Translations under genes and position numbers: made by a program
The notes under the pieces: model-generated
The model's database searches: none
What the model saw: only the letters and a program-made list of their open reading frames with translations
What the model was told of the DNA's origin: nothing
DNA from: Aquabacterium sp. CECT 9606
GTDB lineage: Bacteria > Pseudomonadota > Gammaproteobacteria > Burkholderiales > Burkholderiaceae_C
Assembly: GCF_918741295.1 (NCBI RefSeq)
Contig: NZ_CAKKNB010000004.1
Span: forward strand, 793,830-857,829
Direction of reading: 5' to 3'
Length of the DNA stretch: 64,000 nt
Part shown: positions 30,798 to 39,400 of the stretch, in pieces
Numbering within the stretch: position 1 is the stretch's first letter
Layout of the letters: every line of letters begins with the position of its first letter

Positions 30798-32216
30798 ATG
30801 GCCAATAAGACCGTCGCCGACGTGATGAAGTTGGTGAAAGACAACGAAGTCAAGTTTGTTGATTTCCGTTTCACCGACACCCGCGGCAAAGAACAGCACG
30901 TCACCGTGCCCGTGTCGCACTTCGACGAAGACAAATTCACCTCGGGCCACGCCTTCGACGGCTCCTCGATCGCCGGATGGAAGGGCATTGAAGCCTCCGA
31001 CATGCAGTTGATGCCTGACCCCAACACGGCCAACATCGACCCCTTCTTCGAAGAACCCACGCTGATCCTGTCTTGCGACGTGGTCGAGCCTGCCGACGGC
31101 AAGCCCTACGAGCGCGATCCCCGCTCGCTGGCCAAGCGTGCTGAAGCCTACATGAAGGCCTCCGGCCTGGGCGACACCGCCTACTTCGGTCCTGAGCCTG
31201 AATTCTTCGTGTTCGACAGCGTCCGCTGGGGCAACGACATGTCCGGCTGCTTCTCGAAGATCGAATCCGAAGAAGCTTCGTGGAACACCGGCAAGGAATA
31301 CGAGCACGGCAACACGGGTCACCGTCCCGCCGTCAAGGGTGGCTACTTCCCCGTGCCTCCCGTTGACAGCTTCCAGGACATGCGCTCGGAAATGTGCCTG
31401 ATCCTCGAATCGCTGGGCATTCCCGTTGAAGTGCACCACCACGAAGTGGCCAACGCTGGCCAGATGGAAATTGGCACCAAGTTCAGCACGCTGATCCAGC
31501 GCGCCGACTGGGTCCAGCTGCAAAAGTACGTGATCCAGAACGTCGCCCACGCCTATGGCAAGACCGCGACCTTCATGCCCAAGCCCATCGTTGGCGACAA
31601 CGGTTCCGGCATGCACGTTCACCAATCGGTCTGGAAAGACGGCAAGAACCTGTTCGCAGGCGACGGCTACGCTGGCCTGAGCGAATATGCGCTGTTCTAC
31701 ATCGGCGGCATCATCAAGCACGCCCGTGCCCTGAACGCCATCACCAACCCTGGCACGAACTCGTACAAGCGTCTGGTGCCTGGCTTCGAAGCCCCGGTGA
31801 AGCTGGCCTACTCGGCCAAGAACCGCTCGGCCTCGATCCGGATTCCTCACGTGGCGAACCCCAAGGGCCGTCGCGTGGAAGCCCGCTTCCCCGATCCACT
31901 GATGAACCCCTACCTGGGTTTCTCGGCACTGCTGATGGCCGGTCTGGACGGCGTGGAAAACAAGATCCATCCTGGCGAAGCCGCCACGAAGGACCTGTAC
32001 CACCTGCCCCCAGAGGAAGATGCACTGATCCCCACCGTTTGCCACAGCCTGGACCAGGCTCTGGAATACCTGGACAAGGACCGTGCGTTCCTGACCAAGG
32101 GTGGTGTGTTCACCGACGCTTATATCGACGCTTACATCGAGCTGAAGATGCAGGAAGTCACCCGCTTCCGCATGGCCACTCACCCGGTCGAGTTCGACAT
32201 GTACTACAGCCTGTGA
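30798..32216 (+). CDS. glnA: Glutamine synthetase type I
   Basis: Makes glutamine from glutamate, ammonia and ATP; the entry point of ammonia assimilation, forming a dodecamer in the cytoplasm. 472 residues starting [25 protein letters not shown]. Active-site segments include [28 protein letters not shown] and [17 protein letters not shown]. The adenylylation site is Tyr 401 in [10 protein letters not shown], so activity can be switched by GlnE. TAGGAG precedes the ATG. A sigma-54 promoter and NtrC-like sites upstream indicate nitrogen control. Confidence 0.97.
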   Translation: MANKTVADVMKLVKDNEVKFVDFRFTDTRGKEQHVTVPVSHFDEDKFTSGHAFDGSSIAGWKGIEASDMQLMPDPNTANIDPFFEEPTLILSCDVVEPADGKPYERDPRSLAKRAEAYMKASGLGDTAYFGPEPEFFVFDSVRWGNDMSGCFSKIESEEASWNTGKEYEHGNTGHRPAVKGGYFPVPPVDSFQDMRSEMCLILESLGIPVEVHHHEVANAGQMEIGTKFSTLIQRADWVQLQKYVIQNVAHAYGKTATFMPKPIVGDNGSGMHVHQSVWKDGKNLFAGDGYAGLSEYALFYIGGIIKHARALNAITNPGTNSYKRLVPGFEAPVKLAYSAKNRSASIRIPHVANPKGRRVEARFPDPLMNPYLGFSALLMAGLDGVENKIHPGEAATKDLYHLPPEEDALIPTVCHSLDQALEYLDKDRAFLTKGGVFTDAYIDAYIELKMQEVTRFRMATHPVEFDMYYSL

Positions 32217-32246
32217 TTCCTCCCGGGATCACGCCATGGCGTGTGT

Positions 32247-32275
32247 AAAAGGGGCGACTCCGGTCGCCCCTTTTT
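32247..32275 (+). terminator. Terminator after glnA
   Basis: GGGGCGAC, loop TCCG, GTCGCCCC, with flanking A4 and T5 tracts: a strong intrinsic terminator 30 bases after the glnA stop. It partly separates glnA from the ntrBC genes. Confidence 0.9.
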
Positions 32276-32343
32276 GCTTTTCAAGCGTTATGGGTGCTGG
32301 GCTGAAGGCATACTTGCCCCGAATCAAGCTGGAGCGCTCCGAC

Positions 32344-32871
32344 ATGCACGACAGGAAGAACACTTTGACCGAGGGTTGGGCCCCTGCTGCCCGTGGTCTG
32401 GCTTTGGTGGCATGGCTGCTGGCCGGGTCTGCCCAGGCGCAGGCGGAAGACAAGCCTGTCTACCGCTGTCCCGGCAACCTCTACACCGATGCCTTGTCGG
32501 CCAAGGAGGCGATTGGCAAGGGATGCAAGACGCTGGAAGGCGCGCCCATCACGGTGATCCAGTCGATCAAGCCCAAGGCAGCTTCCACGTCATCGTCCTC
32601 CACCGGCGGTGAAAAAGTGGCCGCCGATGACCAGAAGGCCCGCGATGCCGACAAGCGCCGCATCCTGGAGGCCGAGCTTCAGAAGGAAGAAGCCGCGCTG
32701 AGCGCCTTGCAAAAGCAATACAACAATGGCCAGCCCGAACGCCAGGGCGACGAGCGCAATTTTCAGAAATACCAGGACCGCGTCAATGAGCTGAAGGCCG
32801 CCTTGACCCGCAAGGAGGCAGACGTGGCCGCACTGAGGCGTGAGCTGACCGCGGCAGGAAGCGGCAAGTGA
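32344..32871 (+). CDS. DUF4124 domain periplasmic protein between glnA and ntrB
   Basis: 175 residues from the ATG at 32344 (GGAGCG upstream). Signal peptide (ARGLALVAWLLAGSAQAQA), then a DUF4124-like region with VYRCPGNLYTDALSAKEAIGKGC, a Ser-rich linker, and a C-terminal coiled coil of about 70 residues (DADKRRILEAELQKEEAALSALQ...). Function unknown. The stop overlaps the GTG start of ntrB, so it is coupled to the nitrogen two-component system. Its placement here is seen in related Burkholderiales. Confidence 0.78.
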   Translation: MHDRKNTLTEGWAPAARGLALVAWLLAGSAQAQAEDKPVYRCPGNLYTDALSAKEAIGKGCKTLEGAPITVIQSIKPKAASTSSSSTGGEKVAADDQKARDADKRRILEAELQKEEAALSALQKQYNNGQPERQGDERNFQKYQDRVNELKAALTRKEADVAALRRELTAAGSGK

Positions 32872-34034
32872 GCCAGGCGGCTTCATCGGGGCGGGGTGGT
32901 GCGCACTCTGGGCGCCAATCCAGCATGGCGCGGGGTGGGTCCACCGTGGACCCCAGCGAAGTTCAAAAACTCTTGCCCAGCGGTCTGGAGGTGTTCGACT
33001 ATCTGGCCACCATGGTGGCCGTGGTGGAGCCTGACGGGCAATGCCTGTTCGCCAATGCCGCTTTTGAAGAGGTGCTGGGCTTGTCGCGCCGCAGTGTCTT
33101 GCGCGAGTCGATCTTCGATTGGTTCGAAGACCCCATGCTGCTGCAAGACATCGTGGGCGCCGTGGCGCGCAACGAATTCGCCACCAGCCGCATCGAGGCC
33201 CAACTCAAGCGACATCCCCATGTTTTTGTGGATTCGCTGCCTGTTCAGGTGATCGTGACGCGGCTGGAGCATGCCGATCTGGTTCTGATCGAGCTGGTCG
33301 AGGTCGAGCAGCAAACCCGCCAAGAGCGCGAAGAGCGCGCCTTGGACCAGGCCCAGGCCAACAAAGAGCTGATCCGCAACCTGGCTCACGAGATCAAGAA
33401 CCCCTTGGGCGGCATCCGTGGCTCGGCGCAACTGCTGCAGATGGAACTCGAGTCCAAGTCGCTGACCGAGTACACCCAGGTCATCATCCACGAGGCCGAT
33501 CGGCTTCAAGCGCTGGTCGATCGCCTGCTGGCGCCGCACCGCCGGCCGCACCTGGTGGGCGACGTGAATGTGCACGAGGTGTGTGAGCGGGTTCGCTCTC
33601 TGATCCTGGCCGAGTTCCCCAAGGGGCTGAAGGTCTGGCGCGATTACGACACTTCCTTGCCCGAGTTCCGGGGCGACCGCGAGCAACTGATCCAGGCCGT
33701 GTTGAACATTGCCCACAACGCGGCCCAGGCCTTGTCGGACCGGATTCAGACTGGCGACGCCATGCTGACCTTGCGCACGCGGGTGGCTCGTCGCGTCACC
33801 ATCAATCGGCAATTGCACCGCCTGGCACTGGTCTTGCATATCGAGGACAACGGCCCGGGTATTCCTGAGTCCATCCGCGATCGCATCTTCTACCCATTGG
33901 TGTCTGGGCGAGACGGTGGTTCGGGACTGGGTCTGACATTGGCACAAACCTTCGTTCAACAGCACCAAGGCACCATCGAATGCGAGAGCGAGCCAGGACG
34001 CACGGTTTTCAAGTTATTGATTCCCTTGCCGTGA
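32868..34034 (+). CDS. ntrB: Nitrogen regulation sensor histidine kinase NtrB
   Basis: Cytoplasmic kinase/phosphatase controlled by PII that sets phosphorylation of NtrC. 388 residues: PAS domain (about 40-150), dimerisation/HisKA with phospho-acceptor His 174 in LAHEIKNPLGGIRGSAQLL, and a HATPase domain (N box VLNIAHNAAQAL, DNGPGIP, GSGLGLTLAQ). No membrane helices, as expected. GTG start overlapping the stop of the DUF4124 gene. Confidence 0.94.
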   Translation: MSQAASSGRGGAHSGRQSSMARGGSTVDPSEVQKLLPSGLEVFDYLATMVAVVEPDGQCLFANAAFEEVLGLSRRSVLRESIFDWFEDPMLLQDIVGAVARNEFATSRIEAQLKRHPHVFVDSLPVQVIVTRLEHADLVLIELVEVEQQTRQEREERALDQAQANKELIRNLAHEIKNPLGGIRGSAQLLQMELESKSLTEYTQVIIHEADRLQALVDRLLAPHRRPHLVGDVNVHEVCERVRSLILAEFPKGLKVWRDYDTSLPEFRGDREQLIQAVLNIAHNAAQALSDRIQTGDAMLTLRTRVARRVTINRQLHRLALVLHIEDNGPGIPESIRDRIFYPLVSGRDGGSGLGLTLAQTFVQQHQGTIECESEPGRTVFKLLIPLP

Positions 34035-34043
34035 CCGGGCTGC

Positions 34044-34082
34044 CCTGTCAGCATTCGACCATCGGGTGCACTCACTGACAGG
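34044..34082 (+). promoter_or_regulatory. Hairpin in the ntrB-ntrC gap covering the ntrC ribosome site
   Basis: Perfect 8-bp inverted repeat CCTGTCAG / CTGACAGG (arms 34044-34051 and 34075-34082). The right arm contains the only plausible ntrC Shine-Dalgarno (ACAGG), five bases before the ATG. It could lower ntrC translation or couple it to ntrB; no T tract follows, so it is not a terminator. Confidence 0.4.
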
Positions 34083-34087
34083 CCGGC

Positions 34088-35671
34088 ATGAAACCTATCT
34101 GGATCGTTGACGACGACCAATCCATCCGCTTTGTGCTTGAAAAAGCGTTGGCGCGCGAAGACCTCCCGGTGCGCAGCTTCACGAATCCGCGTGACGTGCT
34201 GGCCGCCCTTGAAGATGACGAGCCACAGGTGCTGGTCTCCGACATCCGCATGCCTGGCGGGTCGGGCATTGATCTGCTGAGCAAGGTCAAGGCGCGCTTC
34301 CCCGGCTTGCCCGTCATCATCATGACGGCGTATTCCGATCTGGACAGCGCCGTGTCGGCCTTCCAGGGCGGCGCTTTTGAGTACCTGCCCAAACCGTTTG
34401 ACCTGCCCAAGGCCGTGGAGCTGATCCGCCGCGCGGTGGACGAGAGCGTGCGCGAGGACGTCTCTGACGAGCGCCTGCAGCAAATGCCCGAGATGCTGGG
34501 CCAGGCCCCGGCGATGCAGGACGTGTTCCGCGCCATTGGTCGGCTTAGCCAGAGCAACGTGACCGTGCTGATCACGGGCGAATCCGGCTCGGGCAAAGAG
34601 CTGGTAGCGCAGGCGCTGCACAAGCACAGCTCACGCAGCAGCGGGCCTTTCGTGGCGATCAACACGGCGGCCATCCCCAAGGATTTGCTCGAATCCGAAC
34701 TGTTCGGGCACGAGCGTGGCGCGTTCACGGGGGCGCAAACCATGCGCCGTGGCCGCTTCGAGCAGGCCGATGGCGGCACTTTGTTCCTCGATGAAATCGG
34801 CGACATGCCGTTTGACCTGCAGACGCGTTTGTTGCGTGTGCTGAGCGATGGCCAGTTCTACCGCGTGGGCGGCCACCACCCGCTCAAGAGCAATGTGCGC
34901 GTGATCGCAGCCACCCACCAGAACCTGGAAGACCGCGTGCGCCAGGGCGTGTTCCGCGAGGACTTGTTCCACCGTCTGAATGTGATCCGCCTGCGCCTGC
35001 CGCCCCTGCGCGAACGCCGTGAAGACGTGGCCGCCTTGGCGCGTTTCTTCCTGCAAAAAAGTGGCAAGGATCTGGGCGTGGATGCCAAACGCATCTCGGA
35101 ACCGGCCTTGGCCAAGCTCACGGCCTTTGACTTTCCGGGCAACGTTCGCCAACTGGAAAACATTTGCCATTGGCTGACCGTGATGGCGCCCTCGCAAGTG
35201 ATCGAGTCCAAGGACTTGCCGCCCGAGTTGATGGGCGTGCAACCCGCCGCCCCTGCCATGCCTGGCGGCCTGCCTGCCCCTGCGCAGGCTTCTTATGCGC
35301 CGCCAGAGCCGGTCGCACCGATGGCCGGTTTTGGCCCTTCTGACAGCCACGCCGTGGCGGTGCCCGTCGGTGAGGCCGTTGCGTTGGAGGCGCAGCATGC
35401 GCCAGCCAGCTCCTTTGCCGCCGCAGTGGCGCCCAGCATGCCCGCGATGGCCCCCGCCAACTGGCTGTCCGACCTGGAGCGCGAGGCCCGCGTCAGGCTG
35501 GAGTCTGGCGCCACGGATGTCTGGGATGTGCTGACCCGCCAGTTCGAGGCTCAGTTGATCCATACCGCGCTTGAGATCACGCGTGGGCGGCGCATCGAAG
35601 CCGCGCAAAAGCTTGGCATTGGGCGCAATACCATCACGCGCAAGATTCAGGAATTGGGCATCGAAGATTGA
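34088..35671 (+). CDS. ntrC: Nitrogen regulation response regulator NtrC (sigma-54 activator)
   Basis: 527 residues. Receiver domain (1-120) with phospho-acceptor Asp 52 in LVSDIRMPGGSG and the Lys of YLPKPFD. The AAA+ domain has Walker A GESGSGKE (164-171) and the sigma-54 contact loop GAFTGA (from 211). A C-terminal Fis-type helix-turn-helix (GRRIEAAQKLGIGRNTITRKIQELG) ends the protein. Between the AAA+ domain and the helix-turn-helix lies an unusual Ala/Pro-rich linker of about 80 residues (380-460), longer than in E. coli NtrC (469 residues in total). It probably acts on the glnA promoter region just upstream. Confidence 0.95.
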   Translation: MKPIWIVDDDQSIRFVLEKALAREDLPVRSFTNPRDVLAALEDDEPQVLVSDIRMPGGSGIDLLSKVKARFPGLPVIIMTAYSDLDSAVSAFQGGAFEYLPKPFDLPKAVELIRRAVDESVREDVSDERLQQMPEMLGQAPAMQDVFRAIGRLSQSNVTVLITGESGSGKELVAQALHKHSSRSSGPFVAINTAAIPKDLLESELFGHERGAFTGAQTMRRGRFEQADGGTLFLDEIGDMPFDLQTRLLRVLSDGQFYRVGGHHPLKSNVRVIAATHQNLEDRVRQGVFREDLFHRLNVIRLRLPPLRERREDVAALARFFLQKSGKDLGVDAKRISEPALAKLTAFDFPGNVRQLENICHWLTVMAPSQVIESKDLPPELMGVQPAAPAMPGGLPAPAQASYAPPEPVAPMAGFGPSDSHAVAVPVGEAVALEAQHAPASSFAAAVAPSMPAMAPANWLSDLEREARVRLESGATDVWDVLTRQFEAQLIHTALEITRGRRIEAAQKLGIGRNTITRKIQELGIED

Positions 35672-35753
35672 GGCCATTCGGGCTTGACCCGGTGTCAGCC
35701 GAGATCTTGGGGGATGCGTTAAAGTGACTTCATCGTCGCTGAGGACCATCCCC

Positions 35754-36233
35754 ATGAAACGCTTTGTGATCGCCGCCAGTACCGGCCTGACGTTGGCCGT
35801 GCTGGCCGCCTGTTCCACCACCAGCCCCGACGTGGTCAAGCCGGGCGATGCGCAGCGTCTCTCCCAGGTGGAGGATGCCGTGGTGCTGAATGTTCGACCG
35901 GTCGTGGTGGAGGGCTCCCAAAGCGGGGCGGGCGCGGCCACCGGTGCCGTCATTGGCGGCGTGGGCGGCTCGGCGGTGGGGGGCTCGCGAGAGCAGGTGA
36001 TCGTGGGGGTGCTTGGCGCGGTGGTGGGCGGCGTGGTGGGCAATGCTGCCGAGCGCTACGGCACCCGTGAGGATGCCAACGAGATCTTGCTGCAAATGAG
36101 CAATGGGCAACGCCGTTCCATCGTCCAGGCCAAGGGCAACGAGAACTTCAAGCCTGGCGATGCGGTGCTGTTGGTGACCACGGGCGGCAAGGTCCGCGTG
36201 ATGCGGGCCCCGCCGATTCAACCGGCGCGCTGA
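35754..36233 (+). CDS. SlyB-like outer-membrane lipoprotein with glycine-zipper domain
   Basis: 159 residues from the ATG at 35754 (GAGGA upstream). Lipoprotein signal ending in the lipobox LAAC, then a glycine-zipper region (GAGAATGAVIGGVGGSAVGG, VLGAVVGGVVGNAAE), and a C-terminal beta domain (ILLQMSNGQRRSIVQAKG, GDAVLLVTTGGKVRVMR). This is the SlyB/Pcp family layout, involved in outer-membrane stability. Followed by a convergent ABC exporter gene. Confidence 0.88.
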   Translation: MKRFVIAASTGLTLAVLAACSTTSPDVVKPGDAQRLSQVEDAVVLNVRPVVVEGSQSGAGAATGAVIGGVGGSAVGGSREQVIVGVLGAVVGGVVGNAAERYGTREDANEILLQMSNGQRRSIVQAKGNENFKPGDAVLLVTTGGKVRVMRAPPIQPAR

Positions 36234-36241
36234 TCAGTCAA

Positions 36242-37390
36242 TCAGTCCAGTGTCTGCCGATAACGCATCATGGCGATGGTGCCCACCACCACGGTGAACA
36301 GCGCCATTGGCCACAGCTGGGGCCAGATCTCCATCAAGGTCGAGCCCTTGAGCATGATGCCGCGCACCACCCGTAAAAAGTGGGTGATGGGCATGACCTC
36401 GCCCACCCACTGAGCCCAGGTTGGCATGCCCCGGAAGGGGAACATGAAGCCCGACAGCAGGATGTTGGGCAGGAAGTAGAAGATCGTCATCTGCGTGGAC
36501 TGCATCTGCGTGCGCGCGATGGTCGAGAACAAAAAGCCCACCACCAGCGTGGCGATGATGAACACCAGCACCGTCAGGGTCAGCAGCAGGTGGTTGCCGA
36601 ACATGGGGATGGCGAACAGCCAGCGCGAGGCGATGTAGACCATCAGCACCTGCAGGTAGCCGATCAGCACGTAAGGCATGATCTTGCCGATCATCACTTC
36701 CAGCGGCTTGACGGGCGTGGCCAGCAGGTTTTCCAGGGTGCCGCGTTCGCGCTCGCGGGTCATGGCCATGGCGGTCATCATCACCAAGGTCATGACCAGG
36801 ATGATGCCCATCAGGCCGGGCACGATGTTGTACTGTGTGATGCCTTCGGCGTTGTAGCGGCGGTGAATGCGCAGCTCGAAGGGGGCAGGGCCCGCCTGCA
36901 GCCGGCTCAGGGGGCCGCGCAGTTCCGAGTTCAAGGCCAGGTTGGGCAGCAGGCTCAAGGTCGCCAGGGCGCCGCCTGAGGTGGATGGGTCGCTGGCGTC
37001 GCTGTAGACGGCGATGGCGGGGCGTTCACCACGCATCAGCTTGTGCGTGAAGTCAGACGGAAACACGAGCGCGAACTGCGCGTCGCCCTCGGCCAGCCAG
37101 CGCTCGGCTTCCTGCTCGGTGACGATGGCCTCGACGTTGAAGTAGCCGGTGTTTTCAACGGCCCGGATGATGCTGCGCACCATGGGGCTGGCATCGGGCG
37201 CCACGACCACGGTGGGGAGGTGCTTGGGGTCGCCATTGATGGCGTAGCCGAACATCACCAGCTGCAGCAAGGGGATGGCGACCAGCATGGCCAGGGTCAG
37301 CCGGTCGCGCTTGATTTGCACGAACTCCTTGCGCAGCACCGCCCAGATGCGGCGCCATGACAGCGGCTTATCGGTAATTGTCTTGTGCAT
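36242..37390 (-). CDS. ABC-2 type exporter, permease subunit
   Basis: 382 residues. An N-terminal helix ([19 protein letters not shown]) is followed by a large extracytoplasmic domain (about 45-180) and five C-terminal helices. The ABC-2 signature [31 protein letters not shown] appears here as [18 protein letters not shown]. It resembles E. coli YhhJ/YbhR/YbhS. Overlaps the ATPase gene by 23 bases; the three genes form a fusion-protein/ATPase/permease operon. Only one permease gene is present, so it probably homodimerises. Confidence 0.9.
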   Translation of the reverse strand: [382 protein letters not shown]

Positions 37391-38300
37391 GCTGGCTCAG
37401 GTGGATGAAGACGTCTTCCAGGCTGGTGGGGATGCTCTCGACCAGCCAGTCGTGCCGGGGCGACTGGGCTCGCAGCCAGTCGGCGAAATCCAAGAAGCTG
37501 GTGCTGCTGACGTGCACCGAGGTGCCAAAGGGAATGGCCATCCAGTCGTCGCTGTGGTTGGTCAGGCCGATGACCTTGTCGAGCTGTTCGCCGCGCACCT
37601 GCCAGGTTTTCAGGCCGGAGGTGTCGATCACGTGCTCGGCCGTGCCTGCGGTCAGCACCTTGCCGTAAGAGATGTAGGCCAGGCGGTGGCAGCGCTCGGC
37701 CTCGTCCATGTAGTGGGTGCTGACCAGCACGGTCAGGCCCTCGGCGGCCAGCAGGTGGATCTGGTGCCAGAAATCGCGGCGGGCTTTGGGGTCGACACCG
37801 GCGGTGGGTTCGTCCAGCAGCAGCAATTGGGGTTCGTGCAGCAGGCAGGCGCCCAGCGCCAGGCGTTGCTTCCATCCGCCGGACAATGATCCTGCCAGTT
37901 GATGGCGGCGCTCGGTCAGGCCCAGGCGCTCCAGTGTCTGCTCAACCTTTTGCCGGCCGCCGGGCATGCCATAGACCTCGGCGATGAAGTACAAGTTCTC
38001 TTCGATGTTCAGGTCTTCGTACAGGCCGAACTTTTGCGTCATGTAGCCGGTGCGCAGCTTGATCTGGCGCGATTGCGTGACCAGGTCGAAGCCCAGGCAG
38101 TGGCCCTGGCCGGCGGTGGGCTCCAGCAGGCCGCACAGCATGCGGATGGTGGTGGTCTTGCCGCTGCCATTGGGGCCCAGGAAGCCGCAGATCTCGCCGC
38201 GCCGCACCTGGATGTCGATGCCATCGACGACCATGCGGTCACCGAAACGCTTGCTCAGGCCTCGGACATCGATGGCCAGATCGGGAGTCCGCTCGCTCAT
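37368..38300 (-). CDS. ABC-2 type exporter, ATP-binding subunit
   Basis: 310 residues with one nucleotide-binding domain: Walker A GPNGSGKTT, Q-loop YMTQKFGLYEDLN, signature LSGGWKQRL, Walker B LLLLDEPTAGVD, and switch His in VSTHYMDE. A C-terminal domain of about 80 residues follows, as in YbhF/DrrA-type ATPases. The stop of the upstream HlyD gene overlaps its ATG (ATGA). Drives export together with the permease at 36242-37390. Confidence 0.93.
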   Translation of the reverse strand: MSERTPDLAIDVRGLSKRFGDRMVVDGIDIQVRRGEICGFLGPNGSGKTTTIRMLCGLLEPTAGQGHCLGFDLVTQSRQIKLRTGYMTQKFGLYEDLNIEENLYFIAEVYGMPGGRQKVEQTLERLGLTERRHQLAGSLSGGWKQRLALGACLLHEPQLLLLDEPTAGVDPKARRDFWHQIHLLAAEGLTVLVSTHYMDEAERCHRLAYISYGKVLTAGTAEHVIDTSGLKTWQVRGEQLDKVIGLTNHSDDWMAIPFGTSVHVSSTSFLDFADWLRAQSPRHDWLVESIPTSLEDVFIHLSQHAQDNYR

Positions 38301-39277
38301 GTCTTGGCGGCGGCAGGGGCGGGCGTCACGCTCAAGGGCTGGCCGGGCTTGAGGGTGTCGGAGGCCTGGTCATCGGGCGTGGCCTCGACCATGTAGACCA
38401 ACTTGCCTTTGCTCTCGTTGCTGTAGATCACCGGGGGTGTGAACTCAGCCTGGGGGGACACATAGCGGATGGTGGCGGTCCCTGCGGTGCAGCCGTCGCA
38501 GTTGTAGCGCACGGCCTGCCCAACCTTGGTCTGGGCCAGGGCCTCCTGTGGCACGAAGAAACGCACCTTCACGGCGTGATCCGGCAGCAAGGCCACGACG
38601 GGGGCGCCCGCCGGCACCCACTCGCCTTGCCGATACAGCACATCGAACACGCGCGCGGCGACGGGCGCACGCCGCACCTTCTGATCTTCGGCCCAGCGCT
38701 GCTGCGACACCTGGGCCTTGGCGGCCTGAAGCTCGGCCTTGGCAGCGGCCACGGTGTCGGGGCGGGCACTGTCCTGGGCGGCGGCCAGTTGCGCCTGCAA
38801 CTCGTGCACGCGGGCCGTGTCACGCGCCTTGGCGGCTTCCAGCTCGTCCATCTGCGAGGGCGTGATGAAGCCCTGGCGCACCAGATCCTTGTTGCGCTTG
38901 AGCTGCGCGGCCGAAATGGTCAGAGCCGCCTTGGCCTGGTCCAGCTGGGCCTTGATGGCTTTCAGTTCGTTCTGACGGCGCCCCTTGCCCAGGTCGGCCA
39001 ACTGGGCGGCGGCCTTGCTTTGCTGCGCCTGGGCCGCTTGCTTGCCGTAGATTTCAGAGGCCGCGTCAATCTGGAACAGGTCGGCGCCCGCCCGCACCAC
39101 ATCGCCCCGCTGAACCTGAATCGTGCTGAGCACACCTGCACCCGAAGAGGCCAGGTAGACCAGATCAGCCTCGGCATAACCCGACCACGGCGTCACGTCA
39201 TTCTTGCCACAGCCAGGCAGCAAAAAGAGCCCAGCCAGGCTGGCCAAAACGGTGACAGAACGTGAGCATCGGTTCAT
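38297..39277 (-). CDS. HlyD-family membrane-fusion lipoprotein of the ABC exporter
   Basis: 326 residues from the ATG at 39277. Lipoprotein signal with lipobox LLPGC, a split biotinyl-lipoyl-like domain (LSTIQVQRGDVVRAGADLFQID ... ARVFDVLYRQGEWVPAGAPVVAL), a long coiled coil between them (about 75-190), and a beta-barrel domain. Resembles E. coli YhiI/YbhG. First gene of the exporter operon, divergent from the M16 peptidase. The exported substrate is unknown. Confidence 0.9.
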   Translation of the reverse strand: MNRCSRSVTVLASLAGLFLLPGCGKNDVTPWSGYAEADLVYLASSGAGVLSTIQVQRGDVVRAGADLFQIDAASEIYGKQAAQAQQSKAAAQLADLGKGRRQNELKAIKAQLDQAKAALTISAAQLKRNKDLVRQGFITPSQMDELEAAKARDTARVHELQAQLAAAQDSARPDTVAAAKAELQAAKAQVSQQRWAEDQKVRRAPVAARVFDVLYRQGEWVPAGAPVVALLPDHAVKVRFFVPQEALAQTKVGQAVRYNCDGCTAGTATIRYVSPQAEFTPPVIYSNESKGKLVYMVEATPDDQASDTLKPGQPLSVTPAPAAAKT

Positions 39278-39400
39278 GTTGATGTGAAGTTTTGTGATGA
39301 CAGCTGGGGCACCCATCAGCATAAGGCCTGAAACGGGAACCTTTCGGGCCCACGCCTACACTGAACCGCATTGCCACCATCCGATCCCGTCGGCGCCGTG

